Below, piece after piece: positions 20,576 to 31,535 of a stretch of 64,000 nt of DNA. The translations under genes and the position numbers were made by a program. The notes under the pieces are model-generated. The model was not told the DNA's origin and did no database searches. It was given only the letters and a program-made list of their open reading frames with translations. The DNA comes from Theocolax elegans (Eukaryota; Arthropoda; Insecta; Hymenoptera; Cerocephalidae), in the NCBI GenBank assembly GCA_026168455.1, contig CM047427.1, forward strand, positions 42,938,846 to 43,002,845, read 5' to 3'. Every line of letters begins with the position of its first letter. The stretch's first letter is position 1.

Positions 20576-21286
20576 ATTTTCTTAAAATGGACGATGTAAT
20601 CTAATAGAACGTTCTCGTTCTTCTTCTTCAACTTCATACATCATTTTATATGCATTTGCAAATGGATTTATGTCACGTAGTATACTATCTAGTTCTAGTA
20701 TTCTTGATTTTGTGCCCTCTTTTTTCCTGGCACTTCCTACCGTTTATCCCCTGGGGGACTTTAACGGTGTCCACCTACCACCTATGTGTGGGTGCTTTAT
20801 CCCTCCCTTAAAAACCCCACCATCTCGCATTCGCCCGGGGTTATGCCCGTGGATGAGGGAAACCTGTGAAGCAGGGAAAACCTCACCCGAGATGGCCAGT
20901 GTATTCGAAACATTCTTTTTGGGTGTCAAAGTCACATTGCGTAGGCCTTGACACCGAAACCGAATGTTTCACACCTCCCGCTCACGTTCTGAAGTGTGAA
21001 AAAACACCTAACCCGCCACGAAAGCCAAGCGACCGAGAACGTCACCCATCCACTTGGGTACCGCGCTCAATACGGCTTAACTTCCGTGATCGGCCGAGGT
21101 GCGTCTCCGCCACTCCGCCACCGCGTCGGTTTTATCTAGTTCTAGTATTAGATCTTTGTCTAAATTGTTCTGATACAATTGTGTCAGTCTGTATTCATTA
21201 GCAATTTTATTATCTAGTATATATAACTGACCAAATTTTGGATGTTCTAATTTATTTGGATGTTAAGCATACGTATTATGGTATCT
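20576..21286 (-). pseudogene. Helitron N-terminal region split by SINE, copy 2
   Basis: This is the tandem-duplicate copy of 19050-19760 with the same break by the SINE and the same reading frame remnants. Confidence 0.75.
20703..21133 (-). mobile_element. 5S-rRNA-derived SINE, reverse orientation, copy 2
   Basis: Same insertion as 19177-19607, carried along by the tandem duplication. It has the same 16-bp flanking repeat and one visible substitution near 20854. Confidence 0.85.
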
Positions 21287-21702
21287 GGGCAAATCTCCCT
21301 AACTTTTTTATTGTGTTACTCACTCTGATTTAGCAGTTTTAAAATGTGTTTAACCTCTTTACACCAGTTTCAATTTATAGTTCTATACTCCATCTATATG
21401 GTTAAAACTCAATAGATACTTTGTCAAACTCCTTTGTCTCAAATTGATGCTTCAATAAGTGAAAAATGTAAGAAAAATGATGAAATATCGTGTCACTTGG
21501 AAAAAATAATTTATTATGGTTACTGTAAAATTTGGAGCATTGCTTGGAAATGGTTGAAACTTTAAACAAGTATTCTATTTTAATAGTGCATCAAAAAAGT
21601 TTTCCATATTTTGATGTGCTCCCTTCCAATAAAAAGTTTCAATGGTTTGAAATTGTGTCACTGCAATTTCACTAAATTTTAAAATTATCATATTTTTCTT
21701 TC

Positions 21703-22499
21703 TTTGACTGGAGCATTTTTAGTAGATGTAAAAAGAAATAGATTGCGGTATAGCGCAAATATGTGTTTGCAAAAATGAAGTAGAAAATAAAATTTAAGTA
21801 AAAGAATTCATGCGAAACTCGTCGAAAAATTCATAGCAATATGACTTTGGAAGACTGTCATATTTTTCCTGTATAAAGCACATCAAAATAGTAAAAATCT
21901 CTTGAAGAACATATTAAATCCAACAATCTGTCAAATTTGCAGAGTTTTTTTTATTAATGCTTTTTTTAAAAAAGTTAACTAAAATTAATTAAAACATGAA
22001 TAAATTACAAATTGGATTTTCTGTGACAAGTAGGATACATCTTCATTCCCTGTTGAAAAAAAATATGTGATATATTTACGTGAAAAATGCACGTAAAATA
22101 TTACGTGTAATTCGGTTCCAAATATGCATGTGAAAAATACACATGAAAAATATACATGAAAAATACATGTGAAAAATGAACTTGAAAAATATACGTGAAA
22201 TAAGTACGTGGAAAATACACAAAAATAACTACGTGTAATGAACGTAAATCTGCTTACCTGGGTACTATTTTACATTACCCTGTAAAAGTAACCACTCATT
22301 CGTGTGGAAATCTCCAAATCACCAATATCAGAAATTAAAAGAATATTATGCGTAGCTGTACAGTACATAGTAACATTTATCAATACTAATTATTTGTGCT
22401 TTCTTCGTTTCACTCACAAGTTTTTTTTATAAAACTCTTATAAAACCCTAATTCTTTTTCTCTAACACTTTTCCCTACTCTTTTATATTTATTTAAACT
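21703..22499. other. AT-rich spacer with ACGTGAAAAATA repeats
   Basis: No gene supported. Between 22075 and 22225 a motif of 14-17 bases around CATGAAAAATA recurs about eight times with variation. The part from 22165 to 22290 also occurs in reverse orientation at about 62540-62665, so it belongs to a dispersed repeat. The Gypsy-3 coding sequence starts near 22500, with no 5' LTR recognisable before it. Confidence 0.55.
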
Positions 22500-22529
22500 A
22501 CCAAGGTGCTCGCCGTCAGAGCGCAGCGA

Positions 22530-23480
22530 CGAGCAACTTCCAGAATCAACGCGCTCACGTTCATTTCGCTCAAGCAGACGAGTATTCCACATCAGAAACA
22601 ACACAGGAGAATGTCCCACAGTTAGACTAAAAGCAGACTGTTTAGTAGGAGGAGAAGGTTTATTTGTGTTAGATTCTGGCGCAAATATAAACGCCGCAAG
22701 ACGTGATGTATTAAAACCAGACACGATAATAAATCTTCATAACAACTTTTTAATGATAAGATGGTTTTTAACTTACCATCGCGAAGCCGCATACCCATCA
22801 AAATACCCGTTACGCGTAACTCTAAAGAAGGTGACGCATACTTAAAATTTGTTTATTCTATTCCAGGCGTATTTATAGGAGAAGCCGCAGTTAATAATAA
22901 AAAGGGAATTTGCTACGTGATGGCTACTAACACTCAATCTGACCCAGTCCATAATAATCCAGTTAGTAATAGAAATAGAACCTCAAGAATTATTACCTTT
23001 TGACGAAGGCGAGTCAGAAGACTTCTTTGAATCCGAACAAGAAGATACTCTAGAATTAGACGAAGTTGAAAGAAAAAAAATCCTCATAGAAAAATTGTCA
23101 CAGCCAAATCACACCGAACAAGAACTAAACCAAATCCTAGAGATCGTTAATAAATACCCTTATTTATTTCAACTCGAAACGGACAAACCCTCAACAACAC
23201 ATTACATTAAACATCGAATTAACACTACAGACGACATTCCAGTCAATATTAAACAATACAGATAACCACCTATATTACACCAAGAAGTAAGAAAACAAAT
23301 CAGCAAACTACTAGAAGACGGTATAATACAACACTCTAAATCGCCTTGGAATTCACCTCTATGGATAGTCCCTAAGAAAGCCGCTAAAGATGGCACCCGT
23401 CGATATAGACTCGTTATAGATTATTGAAAACTCAACGAAAAAACTATTGACGATGCGTATCCAATACCCAACATCAACGA
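22530..23480 (+). pseudogene. Gypsy-3 protease and RT N-terminus, broken
   Basis: The aspartic protease site reads LDSGANINAARRD near 22672-22710. After a frame change at about 22760 the protease-RT linker follows (with LPFDEGESEDFFESEQED). RT begins at about 23300 (SPWNSPLWIVPKK, then RLVIDY). At least two in-frame stops are present, near 23263 and 23424. No gag precedes it. Confidence 0.75.
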
Positions 23481-23484
23481 AATT

Positions 23485-24455
23485 TTGGAAACAATGACAT
23501 TTTCCAAGTACTACAGCGTCCTTGATTTAGCAAATGGTTTTCATCAAGTTGAAATGGAGCCAACTGACAGTCAGAAAACAGCTTTTAGTACACCATACGG
23601 ACATTACGAATACGTCAAAATGCCATTTGGTTTATCAAACGCTCCTAGAACCTTCCAACGTCTCATGGATAACGTCATGATTGGACTACAAGGAATAGAA
23701 ATATTTGTATACCTAGATGACATAATTATTTTTGCATCTACTTTAGAAGAACATCAAGAAAAAGTGTTCAAAGTACTCGATAGATTATTCCACCGCTGGT
23801 TTGAGGCTACAAACAGACAAATGCGAATTTCTGATACCTGAAGTAACGTACTTGGGACACAAAATTAGCGAGTACGGAGTAAAACCAGACCAAGGTAAAA
23901 CCTTTGCCGTTAGAAACTATCCAGTACCTAAAACACTCACGAACATATGTCAATTTCTCGGTTTCGCAAGCTATTATAGAAAGTTTATTAAGGATTTCTC
24001 ACTAATTGCTAAATCAATAAACGACTTACTCAGAAAGGAAATTAATTTCAAATGGACTGAGGAACAACAATCAGTTTTTGACAAAATTAAACAACTACTA
24101 TGCGAAGCCCCCGTTCTCAGATGCGCAGACTTAAACAAACCATTTATACTAACTACCGATGCATCAGATACAGCTATAGGAGCCGTACTAAGCCAAGGAG
24201 AACCAAGCGAAGATCGACCTGTAGCATATATGTCACGCTCCTTAAATAAACACGAGAAAAATTACTCTACAACGGAAAAAGAATGCTTAGCCATAATCGC
24301 CGCCGTAAAACATTTTCAACATTATTTATACGGGCGTAGATTTACAGTCTACGGAGATCACGAACCCCTAGCTTGGATAAACTTTATCAAAGATCCTATG
24401 AGTAGATTAAATCGATGGAGAGCCAGACTCAGAGGGTACACATACGACTTTATAT
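23485..24455 (+). pseudogene. Gypsy-3 reverse transcriptase and RNase H, interrupted
   Basis: Two overlapping frames (23485-23841 and 23801-24455) carry the RT palm and RNase H. The catalytic box VYLDDIIIFA is near 23707-23736. LTTDASDTAIGAVLSQGE and YSTTEKECLAIIAAVKHF mark RNase H, and VYGDHEPLAWI lies late in it. A frame change occurs near 23805. The frame ends where the foldback element begins at 24456, and the last RNase H residues resume at 28427. Confidence 0.85.
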
Positions 24456-24480
24456 CGTCGCCTCCGAATAAAAACATTCT

Positions 24481-24788
24481 AACTCAGAAATCGCTTGGAA
24501 AATACGTTAACTCAAAATTCGCTTGGAGAACACGTTAACTCAGAAATCGCTTGGAGAACACGTTAACTCAGAATTCGCTTGGAGAACACGTCAACTCAAA
24601 AATCGCTTGGAAAACACGTTAACTCAGAATTCGCTTGGAGAACACGTTAACTCAGAAATCGCTTGGAGAACATGTTAACTCAGAAATCGCTTGGAAAACA
24701 CGTTAACTCAAAATTTGCTTGGACAACACGCTAACTCAAAAATCGCTTGGAGAAGACTTTAACTCAAAAGTTGCTTGGAGAACACGTT
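24481..24788. repeat. 28-bp tandem repeat, 11 copies, left terminus
   Basis: Eleven head-to-tail copies of a 28-bp unit of the form AACTCAGAAATCGCTTGG plus AGAACACGTT, with variant bases between copies. It is mirrored at 28094-28401. It could bind a transposase. Confidence 0.92.
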
Positions 24789-24805
24789 AATTCAGAGGAT
24801 GATTT

Positions 24806-24988
24806 TTGGCGCCTCGATTTAAGTTGGCACCACTGCCAAAAATTTTTAACAGTTCAAGAATAAATAAAAAAACTTTCATATATTTATACACGTATTTTTT
24901 TTTTAATTTATCTAAGCGTTCTTATTATACACTAATGCGTTCTCCTAAAAAAGGTGGAAAATTCTTTAAATATTTAAGAAAATCGTAG
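24806..24988 (+). other. Small ORF repeated in both termini (not a supported gene)
   Basis: A 60-codon frame lies in the left inverted terminus and again, in reverse, at 27894-28076. The translation (MAPRFKLAPLPKIF at the start) resembles no family I know. Its duplication follows from the inverted repeat and is not evidence of selection. Confidence 0.25.
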
Positions 24989-25244
24989 AAATTATACGGG
25001 CTTTCCATAAATGTGTAAAAGTACATAAATTTATTTCTACTATAAATCGTATAATAAATATTTGAAAGAATTGATATTGTGATGTGTTGGTACTTTATTT
25101 TTATGAAATTGTATTATTTCATAATTATATTGTTTTTAATATAAATATTAAAAAATTTGCTTTGTTTAGTTTTTGCGATTATCTAAAAAATATTTTGTAT
25201 GGGAGAAAGTTCAACTGTATTCCCCCTTGCGACGCAAAGTATAC

Positions 25245-26566
25245 TTTATATATACACATATATATATATATTATAATTAAGTCAAAATTAAATTCATTAT
25301 TTAAGTTAATTAATACAAAATTTAGCAGCATTGAATCAATTTAGAAATTCATATAATTAAGTAAGCTATTATCAAAGTGAACAGGGTGAATAGTTTTATT
25401 TACACTTTTGGAGTAATATCCGATAATCCCCTCAAATGAATTATATTATTATCCTCGCTTATGCTGAGGCGACAACTTTTATTTGAGAGAATATACATAC
25501 CTGTGTACTATATTTTTGCATAAATAATTATTAAAGATTATCAATATTGACATTTTTTTCAAAATTAATTAAGTACACGATTTGTCGTAGCTTAGTGCTC
25601 TGAATTCGATTCTGTTCACGCATATGAATACCTAAATTCGATGTTTATGCATCTCATTTGAAAAAATATTGTTTGCAATATACTTATGCATTAGAAAACT
25701 ACAACTTTGTGTGATAAAATAGCGCGGTAGTAACTTTTCACGCACTTGTTACGATATAGTACATTGCGAGCTTTATAATTATAAGTTTATTTTTAATTAA
25801 TTAGTTTAAAATATTTAATAGTATAAAGCAGCTGTTTAATACATTTTAATATAATAAAGAGAAAAAATGGAGTCTTATATCGTTTTATCGAAGCGATATT
25901 AAAATATTTAAATGCAACGTAAAATTTATTTCTCCGTCATGTATATATTCAATAGAATTTTAGAAGTAGGGAGCAATGTAACTGTGTTGCACTCAAAGTA
26001 TTAAAATAAAATTTTTTGTTCAAAGTTCAGCTTAAATATTTACTAACAAACGTGAATATTATGTATTTTATAGTTTAATAATTCATCTATTCATTTTTAA
26101 ATAATATTTATAGAAAAAAATATTTATAAAACACATTGAAGCAAGTAAATAATTTTTAGAATAAAACGTATAAAACGTAAAAACGTAAACGTATTTTTAG
26201 AATAACGTATTTGTGCTATATAATATGATATATAATATGTAATTAATTACTATTTACTAACTATACTAATATAAAATATATACTTACAAAAATAAGTAAT
26301 CAATTTTTTCCTCTTCTTTGTTTCTGTTTTTAGTATGTTTCGGTTTATTCCCAGCAAATACACCGTAGACAGTTACATGATTGTGATTTCGATTTTTGGT
26401 TATTATATTTACGTTTTTGTTCTATACATGCACTCATCTCATCATCGCAAATCGCCTATCGATCCATATATATATACATATATATATATGCACTAGAAAC
26501 TCCAAGCGCGCAAGAATTTTTTCGGTTCTTTGATATTTGTTGTTATATATATATATATATATATGA
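25245..26566. other. AT-rich interior of the foldback element
   Basis: No coding frame, RNA gene or repeat family is recognised in this roughly 1.3-kb stretch. It has several TA microsatellites, one of which (about 26545-26564) received the family A palindrome. Confidence 0.6.
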
Positions 26567-27559
26567 GGTATTCCACGTGAAGTGGTCCGATCAAAATTTT
26601 AAAATGCACCAAATTTTGGGTACACTTTGCAAATGTTTTTCAGAATACAGAAAAAAATTTTTAGGTACTGGAATCTATTTGCTCAAAAGTTATTCTAACC
26701 TCAAAAAGTGAATTTTTCCATATTTTTTTCAACACCAGCTGGGTTTACCGCTATATAACTCAAAATCTATCAACTTTTACTATAGAATATTATATGTAAC
26801 ATTCGTTGCTAATTATATCTAGAATTTATTCTTCTGGGTTAGAATTTCTAATCTCAAGGTCAATGTTACATAAACTACATGTCAATATTCAACTTGAAAA
26901 AAGTGCAAGTGCGCCACCTTTGATTTTTTCATCCAAAAATCTAAAAGAAAGCTTGGAGCAATACCTTTCAAATGGTCTGTAGCACTTTTATGGCCTCCAA
27001 TTCTGTAAAAAGTTATGACAATTTAAAGAAACACGAAATTTTTTTAAAAATTTAAATGGGAGTTACCATGTTAATTTTTGTGAATTTTTTGTCTTTCTTT
27101 AAATTGTCATAACTTTTTACAGAATTGGAGGCCATAAAAATGCTACAGACCATTTGAAAGGTATTGCTCCAAGCTTTCTTTTAGATTTTTGGATGAAAAA
27201 ATCAAAGGTGGCGCACTTGCACTTTTTTCAAGTTGAATATTGACATGTAGTTTATGTAACATTGACCTTGAGATTAGAAATTCTAACCCAGAAGAATAAA
27301 TTCTAGATATAATTAGCAACGAATGTTACATATAATATTCTATAGTAAAAGTTGATAGATTTTGAGTTATATAGCGGTAAACCCAGCTGGTGTTGAAAAA
27401 AATATGGAAAAATTCACTTTTTGAGGTTAGAATAACTTTTGAGCAAATAGATTCCAGTACCTAAAAATTTTTTTCTGTATTCTGAAAAAGCATTTGCAAA
27501 GTGTACCCAAAATTTGGTGCATTTTAAAATTTTGATCGGACCACTTCACGTGGAATACC
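26567..27559. repeat. Long palindrome, family A, copy 2 (complete)
   Basis: 993 bp. The arms, about 26567-27050 and 27080-27559, are near-perfect inverted repeats with outer ends GGTATTCCACGTGAAGTGG, lying in a TA microsatellite. The sequence is nearly the same as copy 1 at 1-920, with a few substitutions that are often matched on both arms. No protein is encoded. Confidence 0.9.
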
Positions 27560-28093
27560 CCATATATATCTTATTTATCATGTATGTATGTATAATTTTC
27601 GTATACTTTTTATATAAATACTTTTCGTCTTATACTTTTCGTCGCAAGGGGGAATACAGTTGAACTTTCTCCCATACAAAATATTTTTTGGATAATCGCA
27701 AAAACTAAACAAAGCAAATTTTTTAATATTTATATTAAAAACAATATAATTATGAAATAATGCAATTTCATAAAAATAAATAAATAAAGTACCAACACAT
27801 CACAATATTAATTCTTTCAAATATTTATTATACGATTTATAGTAGAAATAAATTTATGTACTTTTACACATTTATGGAAAGCCCGTATAATTTCTACGTT
27901 TTTCTTAAATATTTAAAGAATTTTCCACCTTTTTTAGGAGAACGCATTAGTGTATAATAAGAACGCTTAGATAAATTAAAAAAAAAATACGTGTATAAAT
28001 ATATGAAAGTTTTTTTATTTATTCTTGAACTGTTAAAAATTTTTGGCAGTGGTGCCAACTTAAATCGAGGCGCCAAAAATCATCCTCTGAATT

Positions 28094-28401
28094 AACGTGT
28101 TCTCCAAGCAACTTTTGAGTTAAAGTCTTCTCCAAGCGATTTTTGAGTTAGCGTGTTGTCCAAGCAAATTTTGAGTTAACGTGTTTTCCAAGCGATTTCT
28201 GAGTTAACATGTTCTCCAAGCGATTTCTGAGTTAACGTGTTCTCCAAGCCAATTCTGAGTTAACGTGTTTTCCAAGCGATTTTTGAGTTGACGTGTTCTC
28301 CAAGCGAATTCTGAGTTAACGTGTTCTCCAAGCGATTTCTGAGTTAACGTGTTCTCCAAGCGAATTTTGAGTTAACGTATTTTCCAAGCGATTTCTGAGT
28401 T
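28094..28401. repeat. 28-bp tandem repeat, 11 copies, right terminus
   Basis: Reverse-complement counterpart of 24481-24788 with the same copy number and almost the same order of variant units. The two termini were therefore copied as a block or kept homogenised. Confidence 0.92.
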
Positions 28402-28426
28402 AGAATGTTTTTATTCGGAGGAGACG

Positions 28427-31336
28427 ATATATAAACCCGGAAGGCTAAATACTAACGCCGACGCCTTGTCACGTAATCCGGTTGAAACAAACGTCTTGAT
28501 GACGAACGATAAAGATGATGAACAAACAAAAAACGCCGTAGCTCTACCAATAACAATGCCAAAACAAACCAAAGCTTCGCTAGCTAGACAAGCAATTACA
28601 AATCGTAATGCTATCCAAAATATTTCTGACAACATGCAAATCCCATTTGCACCTACGACACGTGGAAGAAAAAAAGGTTCTAAAAACACCCCGGTTCATC
28701 ACCAAACAGATATAGCACAAGGACAAGCTGGACTTGACGCAAGTACCATTGCAAAAAGACTCAGATGCCGAAAACAAGTAAAAAGTAAAATTCAAATTGA
28801 ACGAGACAAAAATATTGGTTTATCAGATCCTACTGATACGGACGAAAGCGCAAGTGCAACGTCTACAGCAACCACACATCATCATCAGGAAACGGAAATC
28901 AGCGAACTACCGATTCCCCTAAAAGATCGATCACTACTACCTAGCCTAATAAATACACCCGTAGACATACCATTAACAGAAGACGAAACGGAAGCCCAAC
29001 AAAACTTGGACTCGCCGCATATTACAGGAGATAGCGAACTGGAGGAAGTTATGCGTAACGATAGCTTCGATAATAGTGATACATCACTTAAAGAATTTCC
29101 AATAAACAAAAATAAAACATCAATACAAAACTACGTCTCGAACTTACAAAATCCCAATGAAGATACATCTTCTTCATCCTCCAACGAAGGAGAAATATTG
29201 AACCCCAAGTTCCAGTCAACAATGAGAAGGTCCATCGCACATAAAACAATTGAAGACTCAGATGAGGAAAAAGATCTAGAAGAAGAAATGAAACCAAGTA
29301 ATTTCAAACCTGGAGAAACACAAAAATTTATGAATGAATTAAAAGATTCATATTTTTGGATGGATACCATGCTTATGAACCCACAAAATGAAACTAACGA
29401 AATAGTTGATGCTGAAGACAAAACGCATAGTATAGACTCGGATGAACTATATTGGGAAGGAGGAAACGGACCTATAATTTTACCTATTCCACGAAATGTA
29501 AAATCTCTCTCACCATCTCCTAAGAAAACCAACGAAAATGCTAACACCACAAACAAACCCCAAATTTCACCTACCGTAATACAATCCTGGTTAGATGAAT
29601 CTAGAACAACCCAAATACGTCACCACACTCCGATTGCAACAGGTATAACGCAAAGGTCACCTGTTAAAGGCCCACGAGCACGATCTACTCCATTAAATGA
29701 AATAACGCCTAAATTGAACACTTGGCCCAAATTATCAACAATCCATCAAGAAGATAGCGAAGAAGAAACTGATAATGATGAACAAGAGAATCACACCATA
29801 CAAGACACGCCAAAACGACATTACGTCACAAATCGTTCGTCAGAAAACACTGTTACCAAAGATAGAGAAAAAACCTCACCTCCTATTCCGACAACAAGAT
29901 CCATCGACACTCGTCCGTTATCACACAATGACCAAATAATAGTAGGACCATTACCTCTCTTGTCTAATACGCCTTATCGAAACAAAAACGTAACCATTTC
30001 TAACACTAGAGAATGTCTAACTTATTTAAAAGACAACATAGTGCACTTTATTTCAGCAGACCTAACGCTATCTTCTCTGAACAGTCGTCTTTTATTAGAT
30101 TTAGACATAATTTCCAAAGAAGACCTTATGTCACAAAACCCTTCGATAGGCGATGTCCTTATAACACACAATCGAAAACGTTATATTTTCAGCCTCATAA
30201 TAGTAGAAAATGAAAAGGATAAAATCACTCCTCACACTCTAAAACTTTGTTTCGAAACCCTAAACACGAAAATTCAAGAAAAAGAGATAAAATCTTTTAG
30301 AATATGTCGAAAAGGCGAATTAACTGATCACCTACCTAGAGGACAACTACTAAAACATTTAATTGATAGCATACATGCTCAAGATTTAACAATAACACTC
30401 TGCCAAGGAACCTGCATAACACCGTCACAGGAACAACGTACAATGATCTTACAAGAGTGCCATAATAGTCTATTTGGAGGACATCGAGAAGTTCACAAAA
30501 CATACAGAAGAATCAGAGAACGATATCACTGGGAAGGAATGAAACTTGAAGTAGAAAATTATATTCGAAAGTGCAGAATATGTCAAGAACAAAAACTGAC
30601 ACGAATAAAAACTAAGGAACCAATGGTAATAACTGATACACCCACCGAAGTGTTCGAGAAAATTGCTATAGACACCGTAGGACCGTTACCCCAATCCACT
30701 CCCGGGAACATACACATTTTAACGATGCAATGCCTACTATCTAAATTTTGCATAGCGGTACCTGTTCTTAATATACAAGCCATCACCATCGCCGATTCAT
30801 TAGCCAGACACTTCATCGCACATTTCGGAGTACCTAAAATAATATTAAGTGATAGAGGCTGGAGTTTTCGAAATAAATTATTAGAAGAATTATCAAACAT
30901 TTTTGGCTTTTCCCTAGTTACCACGACAGCGTACCATACCCAAAGTAACGGTGGGCTGGAAAGAAGTCATATAATGATAGCCGACTTTGTCCGAAATAAG
31001 GCAAAAGATAAACAAGATTGGGATAAAGTCATCCCCTTTGCCATCCACGAGTATAACACGTCGGTACACACATCTACAGGGTTTACACCATTCGAAATAA
31101 TCTACGGAAAAACAGCAAGAGCACCTTCTAAATTACCAGATGAATTCCAACTAGAAACCTATAATTCATATATCCGAGACTTAGTGCATTGCTTACAAAA
31201 TATAAAAGAAACAGCCCGAGAAAACTTAATCAAAGCCAAACACAAAAGTAAACAATACTATGATCGAAACGCAAAACCACAACTACAAGTCGGAATGCCA
31301 GTTCTAGTTCTTAAAGAACCAAAAAGGGTTAACTAG
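28427..31336 (+). CDS. pol: Gypsy-3 Pol C-terminal half: RNase H end, linker with macrodomain-like part, integrase
   Basis: The frame is open from the foldback junction. It begins with the RNase H end KPGRLNTNADALSRNP. The long open frame counted below starts at 28466. A polar linker of about 480 residues follows, rich in Ser, Thr, Asn and acidic residues. At about 508-650 is a segment resembling an OARD1/TARG1-type macrodomain. From about 655 comes integrase: an HHCC zinc domain (ECHNSLFGGHREVH, then CRICQEQ), and a DDE core with D in AIDTVGPLP, D in ILSDRGWSF and E in GGLERSH. GFTPFEIIYGK follows. The frame stops at 31336; the usual integrase C-terminal tail continues in another frame to about 31460. 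No upstream pol is attached in frame because of the insertion. Confidence 0.85.
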   Translation: MYKPGRLNTNADALSRNPVETNVLMTNDKDDEQTKNAVALPITMPKQTKASLARQAITNRNAIQNISDNMQIPFAPTTRGRKKGSKNTPVHHQTDIAQGQAGLDASTIAKRLRCRKQVKSKIQIERDKNIGLSDPTDTDESASATSTATTHHHQETEISELPIPLKDRSLLPSLINTPVDIPLTEDETEAQQNLDSPHITGDSELEEVMRNDSFDNSDTSLKEFPINKNKTSIQNYVSNLQNPNEDTSSSSSNEGEILNPKFQSTMRRSIAHKTIEDSDEEKDLEEEMKPSNFKPGETQKFMNELKDSYFWMDTMLMNPQNETNEIVDAEDKTHSIDSDELYWEGGNGPIILPIPRNVKSLSPSPKKTNENANTTNKPQISPTVIQSWLDESRTTQIRHHTPIATGITQRSPVKGPRARSTPLNEITPKLNTWPKLSTIHQEDSEEETDNDEQENHTIQDTPKRHYVTNRSSENTVTKDREKTSPPIPTTRSIDTRPLSHNDQIIVGPLPLLSNTPYRNKNVTISNTRECLTYLKDNIVHFISADLTLSSLNSRLLLDLDIISKEDLMSQNPSIGDVLITHNRKRYIFSLIIVENEKDKITPHTLKLCFETLNTKIQEKEIKSFRICRKGELTDHLPRGQLLKHLIDSIHAQDLTITLCQGTCITPSQEQRTMILQECHNSLFGGHREVHKTYRRIRERYHWEGMKLEVENYIRKCRICQEQKLTRIKTKEPMVITDTPTEVFEKIAIDTVGPLPQSTPGNIHILTMQCLLSKFCIAVPVLNIQAITIADSLARHFIAHFGVPKIILSDRGWSFRNKLLEELSNIFGFSLVTTTAYHTQSNGGLERSHIMIADFVRNKAKDKQDWDKVIPFAIHEYNTSVHTSTGFTPFEIIYGKTARAPSKLPDEFQLETYNSYIRDLVHCLQNIKETARENLIKAKHKSKQYYDRNAKPQLQVGMPVLVLKEPKRVN

Positions 31337-31535
31337 ATAATTACTACAAAGGAAATTTTATAATAAAAGAAATTAAGGACAATAATAACGTGATTGTAGA
31401 ATCTGAAAATGGCAAACAGTTATTAAAACATAAAGATAAAATTAAAAGATGTTATGTGTAAACCGTACAAACACCATCTCACACCTAAAAATTCAGATCT
31501 GTTACAGGTGAAAGGAAAATATAGTACAACCAACG
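31337..31535 (+). pseudogene. Gypsy-3 integrase tail out of frame, then gap to env
   Basis: After the stop at about 31334, a different frame reads an integrase-tail-like segment (NVIVESENGKQLLKHKDKI) and ends near 31461. This indicates a single small indel. About 75 bases then separate pol from the env start. Confidence 0.65.

Larger units (their letters stand above)
18650..21702. repeat. 1.53-kb tandem duplication with Helitron N-terminus and SINE
   Basis: Blocks 18650-20176 and 20177-21702 are nearly identical in direct orientation. They differ by one A in a homopolymer (near 18690) and by scattered substitutions such as C/T near 19328. Each holds Helitron N-terminal sequence, the reverse-oriented 5S SINE with its target duplication, and about 430 bp of unassigned AT-rich sequence. 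Confidence 0.9.
24456..28426. mobile_element. Foldback-type element with long repeat-bearing inverted termini
   Basis: 3,971 bp inserted in the Gypsy-3 RNase H. The 4-bp direct repeat ATAT (24452-24455 and 28427-28430) is consistent with a target duplication. The ends CGTCGCCTCCGAATAAAAAC (left) and its near-complement on the right start inverted repeats of about 790 bp (24456-25244 and about 27638-28426). The interior is AT-rich, has no transposase and carries the palindrome at 26567-27559. Long termini made of tandem repeats recall Drosophila Foldback elements. The superfamily is unknown and the element is non-autonomous. Confidence 0.85.

Noticed and set aside
24481..24788. CRISPR-like appearance of the 28-bp repeat array
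   Set aside because: The repeats are directly adjacent with no spacers and are mirrored in the other terminus; it is a tandem repeat of a transposable element in a eukaryote.
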